Assembly (NCBI GenBank): GCA_964343805.1 | Contig: CAYFLR010000009.1 | Span: 62,001-126,000, forward strand | DNA length: 64,000 bases | Reading direction: 5' to 3' | Origin: CAYFLR01 sp964343805 | GTDB lineage: Bacteria > Bdellovibrionota_B > Oligoflexia > CAYFLR01 | Part shown: positions 46,746 through 53,156 of the stretch, in pieces | Layout: each line of letters begins with the position of its first letter | Position numbering within the stretch: position 1 is the stretch's first letter | Notes under the pieces: generated by a model | Database searches by the model: none | Told to the model about the DNA's origin: nothing | The model's input: only the letters and a program-made list of their open reading frames with translations | Made by a program: the position numbers and the translations under genes

Positions 46746-47342
46746 CTAAATGGCTTCGGCCCCAGTTTTAATATCACTTAAAACCAGTTTAGTAATTTCA
46801 GTAAAAGTGTCCATGGTCCCAATATGTTCTGATGCAACCGCTTCAAACTCTTTTAACTTAAGACGATTGAGCAATCTAGAAATAATCGGAGTGTTGACAG
46901 AAGACTTAGCATCTCTCTTATTGTATTGAAATAGTAAGGGTAATTTCTGAATATCTAATCCTAAAAGAGCCAGTGTGGACTGAAGCTCTTTCAAAGCCAT
47001 TTTATTAGCATCCATGAGTTCCAGTTGAGAGTCAGCAACAAAGACGACACCATCTACTCCTTTGAGAATTAACCTTCGAGAATGCTCAAAAAAGCGAGTA
47101 GAAGGGAGCGTATAGAGATGAAGTTTTATATGAAAGTTTTGATAGAAACCAGCAGAGATAGGTAAAAAATCAAAATAGGCAGTGTGATGCCGAGCCATTT
47201 CAAAAGCGCTGAGTTGACTGTTCTTTTCGGCGGAGACTTGTGAATAGATAGAATGAAGGTTCGTAGTTTTACCTGATCCTGTAGGGCCATAATAAACTAC
47301 CTTACAGTTAATCTCTTTGGTTGAATAGTTTGTAAATGCCAT
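46746..47342 (-). CDS. MglA-family Ras-like GTPase with degenerate catalytic residues
   Basis: This 198-residue protein aligns without gaps to Myxococcus MglA, as I recall that sequence: N-Y-S-x-(K/R)-E-I-N-C-K-(V/I)-V-Y-Y-G-P at the start, P-loop GPTGSGKT at 19-26, L-I-L-K-G-V-D-G-V-V-F-V-A-D-S-Q at 91-106 and N-K-R-D at 141-144. MglA sets cell polarity and motility. The hydrolytic residues are changed: the P-G-Q of switch II is P-S-T (Gln82 to Thr, Gly81 to Ser) and the intrinsic arginine finger Arg53 is His. It may bind GTP without normal hydrolysis. No MglB gene is in the window. The next upstream gene is dnaX, 31 bases away. Confidence 0.85.
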   Translation of the reverse strand: MAFTNYSTKEINCKVVYYGPTGSGKTTNLHSIYSQVSAEKNSQLSAFEMARHHTAYFDFLPISAGFYQNFHIKLHLYTLPSTRFFEHSRRLILKGVDGVVFVADSQLELMDANKMALKELQSTLALLGLDIQKLPLLFQYNKRDAKSSVNTPIISRLLNRLKLKEFEAVASEHIGTMDTFTEITKLVLSDIKTGAEAI

Positions 47343-47373
47343 AAGGTTCCCCCACCAAATACCTCTAAATAGT

Positions 47374-49113
47374 CTAATATGTTTTTACTAATATATCCTT
47401 TATTGACGCATCAAACAATTCAACAATTTTTTTTACGATGGGATGTTGCTCTAAAGAGCTTTTCTTAAGGGCTATTTTTTCCTGTTTTTTATTTTCTTTG
47501 ATCTGATAAAAAGACTCTTCTTTTGATTGAACCTCTCCTCCCTTATTAGAAACATTGAGCTTTATATGGGGATGAAAAAAGTCCTGAAACAGAGATTGAA
47601 GGATTTTGTTTCTCTCTACATCTTTAAGTACTCCAACACTGTAGGAGTCTTGAGAATAGGTGAGAGACAGACATTTATCATCAATATCTATCACAGCTTG
47701 TTCTAGGGCATTTCCCAAAAAGGGGTCTTTTAATTTGACGTTCTGTAAAAACATCTCAAGAGATTGACTATTAAGGTCTGATTTTGCTTTGGGAGCAGGA
47801 GGCAGAGGGCTCTTTGGGGCAGACAAGGATTCAGTCTGTTGAGGCTTCACCTCTGGCTTTTGAATCTCACTTAGCTTATTCTCAACAGCCTTAACTTCTA
47901 CCCTTGTTGGTAATTCAGCTGTTTTTTTTTCCATGGAAATATTTGAAGAAGTTGTCTTTGCTGACTGAGAGGTTGGTATTTCAGTATCTCCAGCCTGTAA
48001 CTGAGAGATTAATTGCCCAATGGGAACCACCGGTTCCAATTTGGCCATATCAATTAAAGAAACTTCTACCAGATAGCGAGGGAGCCTTGAAATTTTCAAT
48101 AAATCAATAGTTTTCAGCACCTTACCGAATAAACCATAAAGGTAGGTAACATCCCAAGCTATAGATTCACCATCGGGAACGGTTATACTTCTATTAACCA
48201 CTAAGTCAGTTTGATCAGGACAAGTGGTGACAATAATAGTGTCTCTAATAAAAGCAGCAAAGTCAGACAGAAACTTAGTAAAGTCCACTCCCCTGTTATC
48301 AATGTCATTCACTATTTCCAAAATAGCCTTATATTTTTGATCCCTGACTGCGTTTAAAAGGGATGCAAGCACTCGTGTTCCAGTTACTCCCATTATATCT
48401 ATTACTTTTTCAGTAGAGACCTGCTTCCCGCAGAAGGATAAGACTTGCTCTAGCAGAGTTTGAGCATCTCTAATACTGCCATCAGCTTCTCCTGCAATAA
48501 TCGATAAGCTACCGTCTTCGGTTTCCACACCCATTTCTGCAATAATCTTACTCAGATGACCTTCGATAACCGGTGTTGGAATCTTTCGAAATGTGAGCTG
48601 CATACACCTAGATTTTATCGTGAGAGGAATCTTGTGAGTTTCCGTTGTTGCTAAAATAAAAACTACATGGTCTGGAGGCTCCTCCATTGTCTTAAGAAGT
48701 GCATTAAACGCACTATTCGAAAGCATATGGACTTCGTCTATTATGTAAATTTTATAGAGACTTTTTACAGGGTGGTATTTTATATTTTCAATGAGCTGGC
48801 GTACGTCTTCAACTCCAGTATGAGAAGCAGCATCAATCTCATAGACATCATCAGATCGGTATTCTTTTATTTCAACACAATTTGCACATTCATTACAAGG
48901 AGTTACTGTAGGTCCATTTTTACAATTCAGTGACTTAGCAAGAATTCTAGCAGTGGAAGTCTTTCCGACACCTCTAATACCACTGAAGATCATTGCGTGG
49001 GGTACATTGCTGGTTTGGATACTATTTATTAGCGTCTGAGTGACCATCTCTTGACCAATGAGATCATAGAAAGTTTGAGGTCGCCATCGTCTTGCTATTA
49101 CTACATATGACAT
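47374..49113 (-). CDS. dnaX: DNA polymerase III subunits tau/gamma
   Basis: This 579-residue clamp-loader ATPase has Walker A G-I-R-G-V-G-K-T-S-T-A-R, a zinc module (C-x(8)-C-x-x-C-x-x-C: C-K-N-G-P-T-V-T-P-C-N-E-C-A-N-C), D-E-V-H-M-L-S, and sensor K-S-R-C-M-Q-L-T-F. Domain III ends near residue 375. A Pro/Ser/Gln linker holds an A9 run (codons 395-398), and a C-terminal tau-like region follows. Both alternative frames after the A9 run stop within ten codons, as expected if a short gamma form is made by slippage. The gene lies just after the SRP RNA gene, a common bacterial order. No clear ribosome site is seen at the ATG. Confidence 0.95.
   Translation of the reverse strand: MSYVVIARRWRPQTFYDLIGQEMVTQTLINSIQTSNVPHAMIFSGIRGVGKTSTARILAKSLNCKNGPTVTPCNECANCVEIKEYRSDDVYEIDAASHTGVEDVRQLIENIKYHPVKSLYKIYIIDEVHMLSNSAFNALLKTMEEPPDHVVFILATTETHKIPLTIKSRCMQLTFRKIPTPVIEGHLSKIIAEMGVETEDGSLSIIAGEADGSIRDAQTLLEQVLSFCGKQVSTEKVIDIMGVTGTRVLASLLNAVRDQKYKAILEIVNDIDNRGVDFTKFLSDFAAFIRDTIIVTTCPDQTDLVVNRSITVPDGESIAWDVTYLYGLFGKVLKTIDLLKISRLPRYLVEVSLIDMAKLEPVVPIGQLISQLQAGDTEIPTSQSAKTTSSNISMEKKTAELPTRVEVKAVENKLSEIQKPEVKPQQTESLSAPKSPLPPAPKAKSDLNSQSLEMFLQNVKLKDPFLGNALEQAVIDIDDKCLSLTYSQDSYSVGVLKDVERNKILQSLFQDFFHPHIKLNVSNKGGEVQSKEESFYQIKENKKQEKIALKKSSLEQHPIVKKIVELFDASIKDILVKTY
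47922..47930 (-). other. A9 slippery run in dnaX
   Basis: On the coding strand the codons read GAA AAA AAA ACA, nine consecutive A residues, at residues 395-398. One extra A (or a -1 ribosomal shift) gives K-K-N-S then TGA, a 399-residue product. One fewer gives K-K-Q-L-N-Y-Q-Q-G then TAG, 404 residues. AACAGC right after the run can pair with GCTGTT 28 bases later. Thermus dnaX uses an A9 run for transcriptional slippage to make gamma. Confidence 0.6.
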
Positions 49114-49162
49114 GAATGTTTCACAGAGCTTAAGATGAATCAGAGAGCCTATTTAAAAAAAT

Positions 49163-49293
<131 letters not shown>

Positions 49294-49318
49294 TTTATCT
49301 CTCCAAAATTTAAATTTC

Positions 49319-49347
49319 CTTATATCACTCTGAATTTCCAATTTCAA
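49319..49347 (-). promoter_or_regulatory. Sigma-70-type promoter for the SRP RNA
   Basis: On the minus strand TTGAAA (49347-49342), a 17-base spacer and TATAAG (49324-49319) form a good housekeeping promoter. The predicted start, around 49312, is about 20 bases before the RNA's closing stem. Confidence 0.65.
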
Positions 49348-49386
49348 ACTTTTTTTAAAATTTGGTGATACAAACTCCATTTGGGA

Positions 49387-49415
49387 TTGACAAGTGGGCC
49401 AATTTTCTATATCAC
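49387..49415 (+). promoter_or_regulatory. Promoter candidate for rplM-rpsI
   Basis: TTGACA (49387-49392) is followed after 17 bases by TATCAC (49410-49415), or after 15 by TATATC (49408-49413). It is the best candidate in the spacer for transcription of rplM, which starts 112 bases later. Confidence 0.45.
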
Positions 49416-49526
49416 TTAGTATCTCGCGCTAGGGGTATCTCTAATTTTTATAGTATCTGTATGAATCGCGCGCAATAATTTCATAACCTTAGGCAAAATG
49501 GCAGTTAGAAAAGGGAGCCATATTAT

Positions 49527-49955
49527 ATGAAAACTTACAGTGTAAAGCCAACCGATATTAACCAAAAATGGTATGTTATTGACGCAGAAGACCAAATCCT
49601 AGGTCGTCTATCTACTACAATTGCTAATGTTCTTAGAGGCAAAAACAAAGCTATCTACAGCCCTCATATGGATACCGGAGATTATGTAGTTGTCATCAAC
49701 GCAGACAAAATTAAGTTAACTGGTAACAAGTTGGAAGATAAAACTTATTATCACCACACCGGTTATATTGGTGGCTTAAAATCCATATCTGCTAAAGAGT
49801 TACTTTCAAAATACCCAGATCGTTTGATTACTAACTCTGTAAGCGGTATGCTACCAAAAAATAAATTAAGAAAGCAGTTTTTAAAGAAATTAAAAGTGGT
49901 TGCTGGACCAGATCATCCGTACCAAGCCCAGAAGCCAGAACCCTTAAAAGCATAA
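49527..49955 (+). CDS. rplM: 50S ribosomal protein L13
   Basis: This 142-residue protein, an early-assembly large-subunit protein, matches E. coli L13 in length. Seen are W-Y-V-I-D-A-E-D-Q-I-L-G-R-L-S-T near the start, G-D-Y-V-V-V-I-N-A-D-K-I-K-L-T-G-N-K, Y-Y-H-H-T-G-Y-I-G-G-L-K and a G-M-L-P-K-N-K-L motif. It forms the conserved pair with rpsI, 30 bases downstream. GGGAG precedes its ATG. Confidence 0.97.
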   Translation: MKTYSVKPTDINQKWYVIDAEDQILGRLSTTIANVLRGKNKAIYSPHMDTGDYVVVINADKIKLTGNKLEDKTYYHHTGYIGGLKSISAKELLSKYPDRLITNSVSGMLPKNKLRKQFLKKLKVVAGPDHPYQAQKPEPLKA

Positions 49956-49985
49956 CAGTTAAATACAATAGGGAGAAGGAAGTAA

Positions 49986-50378
49986 ATGTCAGAAAAAACT
50001 ATCCACTCTGTAGGTAAGCGTAAGTCATCAATAGCAAGAGTTTGGTTAAAGCCCGGAAGTGGCCGTATTACCGTTAACAAAAGAACTCTTGAAGAATACT
50101 TTATTCGTCCAACAGCTCGCATGATGGCAGTACAGGCTTTTAATCTTTTAGAGCAAACTGAAAAATGGGACGTAAGCGTTAATGTAGTTGGCGGTGGTCT
50201 AATGGGACAGGCCGGAGCTATCCGACATGGTATTACCAAGGCTTTACTTCACGTAGATGATGAGTTTCGCTCACCTCTGAAAAAAGAAGGCCTTATCACT
50301 AGAGATTCAAGAGTGAAAGAACGTAAGAAATATGGAAAGAAAGGCGCTCGTGCTCGCTTCCAATTTTCTAAGCGATAA
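49986..50378 (+). CDS. rpsI: 30S ribosomal protein S9
   Basis: This 130-residue protein has the S9 marks V-G-K-R-K-S-S-I-A-R-V-W near the start, G-G-G-L-M-G-Q-A-G-A-I-R-H-G-I in the middle, and the basic C-terminal tail ending R-A-R-F-Q-F-S-K-R, which reaches the P-site tRNA. GGGAGAAGG lies before the ATG. A small conserved gene follows 21 bases later. Confidence 0.97.
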   Translation: MSEKTIHSVGKRKSSIARVWLKPGSGRITVNKRTLEEYFIRPTARMMAVQAFNLLEQTEKWDVSVNVVGGGLMGQAGAIRHGITKALLHVDDEFRSPLKKEGLITRDSRVKERKKYGKKGARARFQFSKR

Positions 50379-50399
50379 TTTTCACTGGAGTATTTACTT

Positions 50400-50696
50400 A
50401 TGGCAGAACGTGCAGAAGATATTTCAATTGAGTTTGAAGAAGATGGTAAGTTAATTGTTAAGGAATTGGAAAAAGAAATCCTTTCAAAAGGTGCCTGGAC
50501 CACAATAATGTTCCTTTATCAAGAGCTCGACCGTAAAACTGAGACCTATCAAAAGAAAAAAGTGACCATTCGTCGCTATAAAAAAATCCAAGGGGTCTAT
50601 CGTCAGCAAAGTAAATTCAACATATCAGGTCTAAAACAAGCTAAGCAAATCACTGAGATTCTGCATAGCTGGGAAGACCAAATGGCGGAAGATTAA
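50400..50696 (+). CDS. Small protein downstream of rpsI, unknown function
   Basis: This 98-residue protein, acidic at its N-terminus and basic in the middle, carries S-K-G-A-W-T-T-I-M-F-L-Y-Q-E-L-D-R-K-T and V-T-I-R-R-Y-K-K, then K-F-N-I-S-G-L-K-Q-A-K-Q-I. The sequence looks globular and well conserved, and I believe similar small proteins exist in other deltaproteobacteria-like genomes, but I cannot name a function. Its position 21 bases after rpsI suggests cotranscription with ribosomal proteins and a possible link to translation. Confidence 0.75.
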   Translation: MAERAEDISIEFEEDGKLIVKELEKEILSKGAWTTIMFLYQELDRKTETYQKKKVTIRRYKKIQGVYRQQSKFNISGLKQAKQITEILHSWEDQMAED

Positions 50697-50890
50697 CAAT
50701 TCCCCTCTCCTTAAAAATAAAACCCTTTCTCTAGTCAAATTCAATTTGATTTCTCAATGTAATTCTTTATCAACTTGTCTATAATATTATTTTTCATCAA
50801 ATTAAAGCATTATCATAGTTGCCAAATGAACTTTTGCCATCTATAATAGCTTCAAAAGATAAGCGATATTAATCATACCGGGAGGGTAAC

Positions 50891-51667
50891 ATGAAAAACA
50901 GATGTTGTGGGTTCTTACTATCAGTATTTTCCGCAGTGGCTATCTCAATGTTTTTTACACCACAGGCATTTGCAATTTTAGATGCTGAGGTTTATTTTGG
51001 TTACAGTGGTTATGAAGGTAAAATGCTTGATGATATCCCCACTTCCAAAGGTAAAATTGATGGGTCATCCACTGAAATGGGAGCTTCAGCTCACCTCTAC
51101 TTAATTCCTTTTATTCCAATTGGTATTGGAGTATTTGGTTCTCTCGCAACTATGGATAAGATTTCAGGTAATGTCCAGAAAACAGTATCTGGCACCGACG
51201 TGGAGTTTTTCTCCTTTGAATCTGAGCCTTCTCTTTACACCGGAGGTTTAGAAATAGCCGTTAACTCTCCTATAGCTCTATTTATTGACCCTTATTTTCG
51301 AGCTGGATTTGGTGGTCTTTTTGGCAGCGCACCCACAACCATTACAGCTCCAACCAATGCAGTGACTACAGAAGCAGGCTTTGCAGGAAAAGAGAAAAAG
51401 CTGGATAGTATGAAAATCGCAGGAGCCTTTTGGCATGCTCTTCTTGGATTAAAATTCACGATTGGTATTCCTTTTTTCCGTCTTGGTGCCGAAATGGGTT
51501 ACCGCAGTATTATGGCGATGGGTATTATAAATAGCGACGCAAGTGATGTTCCAACCTCCATCGACTATAACAATTTTGATAGTGATTTATCTAAGTTCCC
51601 TTTTGCAGGTGCTTACCAAGATGTAAATGGATTCTTCGGTCGGGTGGGTCTTATTTTTGATTTCTAA
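50891..51667 (+). CDS. Outer-membrane beta-barrel protein
   Basis: This 258-residue protein has a signal peptide ending T-P-Q-A-F-A. The mature part is made of amphipathic beta strands with glycine/aromatic alternation (F-G-Y-S-G-Y-E-G, Y-F-R-A-G-F-G-G-L-F-G, R-L-G-A-E-M-G-Y-R-S) and ends G-R-V-G-L-I-F-D-F. A C-terminal Phe of this kind is the BAM recognition signal. Eight strands seem likely from length. Function is unknown. GGGAGG lies before the ATG, and its stop overlaps the convergent phosphatase-like gene by four bases. Confidence 0.78.
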   Translation: MKNRCCGFLLSVFSAVAISMFFTPQAFAILDAEVYFGYSGYEGKMLDDIPTSKGKIDGSSTEMGASAHLYLIPFIPIGIGVFGSLATMDKISGNVQKTVSGTDVEFFSFESEPSLYTGGLEIAVNSPIALFIDPYFRAGFGGLFGSAPTTITAPTNAVTTEAGFAGKEKKLDSMKIAGAFWHALLGLKFTIGIPFFRLGAEMGYRSIMAMGIINSDASDVPTSIDYNNFDSDLSKFPFAGAYQDVNGFFGRVGLIFDF

Positions 51668-52528
51668 TCTATTTTGATATCTAATTCTAGATAAAGTGGA
51701 AGATGATCTGAACTATTTATCTCATTTAACACTTTAGCAGTTCGAACAATCAACCCTCTCGTGAAAGCATGATCGAGAGGGTTTCTTCTTTTATCATCTT
51801 CAAAAGATACTGCATTTAATGAAAATCCATTCAGGAATTGATGCAAATAAAGCAGCCTTTTTTTATTCCAAGTATTAAAATCACCTGCCGCCAGGATTGG
51901 ACCCTGATGATTTTCCAGGACGCTTCTTAACCCCTCTAGTTGACGTTCAAAAGGATTTTGCAGGGTAAAATTAATAGAGTGGATTTAAAACCAAGAGTGA
52001 TTCAGCATAACCGGCAATAGGATAGCTGGTGAAAAGTGCCATTTTAGGTGTATGAATAATGGGCTCTCTATCTTTGGAAGCCAATAAATTAATGCTATTG
52101 GGATCTACAAAAGCGGAGGTAGAAACACCAGTGCTTATTTTCTTTTCTCCATCCATATAGAAACTGACTCCCACCTGCCATCCTCTCCCCTCCAATTTAT
52201 TAAAAATATTTTTCATGTTGGTATCGAGATAAACCTCTTGGATGATCGCTAGATCTGCAGGCTTAACTAAGCGATGAAAATCCCCAGCCCAATTTCCTTT
52301 GTTTCCTTTATAAATATTCCATACTAGCACCTTTATATTCGAAGTAGGTAGCTCTGCACGGGAGTAGGCCCCTAAAAGAACATTTCGATCACCCTCTTCT
52401 GGGAGTGAATATCCGGTCACCGTAGTTAAAAACCTAGGGTATTTCATTTTTCCATCCTCTGCAGTTCTACAAGCAAAAGAGAAAATAAGAATAACAAAGG
52501 CTGACCCAATTTGTTTATTTATTTTCAT
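51664..52528 (-). pseudogene. Endonuclease/exonuclease/phosphatase-family lipoprotein, frameshifted
   Basis: The first frame starts at ATG 52528 (GGAGG five bases upstream), has a lipobox I-F-S-F-A-C at residue 20, then E/E/P-family strands V-L-V-W-N-I-Y-K-G-N-K-G-N-W and L-A-I-I-Q-E-V-Y-L. It stops at 51971 after L-V-L-N-P-L-Y. The other frame continues from the same point as I-H-S-I-N-F-T-L-Q-N-P-F-E-R, then I-L-A-A-G-D-F-N-T-W-N and S-S-D-H-L-P-L-Y, the remaining catalytic Asn/Asp and Asp-His. So one intact fold is split by a one- or two-base shift near 51985-51995. It may be a true mutation or a sequencing error. Confidence 0.75.
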
Positions 52529-52805
52529 CATCTCCTCCGCCTCCGCCGCCGCCTTTTTTACCTTTTTTAGCTTCCATTTCCTTGGCCTTCTTTTCCGCCT
52601 TGGCCTTACGTTTCTTTTCTTTTGCTAATCTCTTTTGCAACTCTTTCACCTTTTTTCTCTTACGATAGATGGATTGATTATGTGCAATCTCTTCGGGTGT
52701 AAGCCCAGCCCAACCTGTTTTAGCCCCCAAGAAGAACATGATAATAAGAGAGCAAACCACCACAATTCCTATTATGTATAACAAGACATAAATTCCAGCT
52801 GACAT
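52515..52805 (-). CDS. Small single-helix membrane protein with Lys-rich and poly-Gly tail
   Basis: In this 96-residue protein, residues 1-27 form a transmembrane helix (Y-V-L-L-Y-I-I-G-I-V-V-V-C-S-L-I-I-M-F-F-L-G). A charged cytoplasmic or periplasmic coiled coil follows (K-R-K-K-V-K-E-L-Q-K-R-L-A-K-E-K-K), ending in seven glycines and D-D-E-N-K. GGAGG precedes its ATG. It lies 12 bases after the small tail frame of the DUF4175-like gene and overlaps the lipoprotein gene downstream by 14 bases, so the four are probably one operon. Unknown function. Confidence 0.65.
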   Translation of the reverse strand: MSAGIYVLLYIIGIVVVCSLIIMFFLGAKTGWAGLTPEEIAHNQSIYRKRKKVKELQKRLAKEKKRKAKAEKKAKEMEAKKGKKGGGGGGGDDENK

Positions 52806-52817
52806 TTGTTGCCTCCG

Positions 52818-53156
52818 TTATTTAATAATCCTTTTGTAATACCTTTCTATGTCAACTCCAGGAGAGTCAGGGAAAGCCTCGCGCATAGCCTCAATGACTT
52901 CACCCCGATACTTTTTATCCACTACAAACTGATGACGTAAAGAAACCTCTTGGTTAAGTATGTGCTGTCCGAACCTCTGCCCACCGTTGCGGTTTTCTCT
53001 TCGATCAACGTCTTTTAAATATTTCTGTGCTTCTCTTCCCACTTTCTCCAACTTTTGCCTAAACTCAGACAGTTGCTCTCCAGTTTTTTTGATCTGAGTT
53101 CCTGCGCCCTTTAAATCCCTATTCTTCAGTGATTCAACTGCATTACTTACCTTCTT
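52818..53156 (-). CDS. Tail frame of the DUF4175-like protein, or a separate small gene without a clear start
   Basis: The frame is open from just after a TGA at 53157-53159 down to TAA at 52818. It reads K-K-V-S-N-A-V-E-S-L-K-N-R-D-L-K-G-A-G-T-Q-I-K-K-T-G-E-Q-L-S-E-F and on to Y-Y-K-R-I-I-K, about 112 residues, coiled-coil then globular. There is no ATG or GTG with a ribosome site; the first plausible non-ATG start is a TTG at 53051, deep inside. The text reads like a continuation of the 53143-55452 protein in the +1 frame. It may be a frameshifted C-terminus or a gene with a rare start. Confidence 0.5.
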   Translation of the reverse strand, partial: KKVSNAVESLKNRDLKGAGTQIKKTGEQLSEFRQKLEKVGREAQKYLKDVDRRENRNGGQRFGQHILNQEVSLRHQFVVDKKYRGEVIEAMREAFPDSPGVDIERYYKRIIK

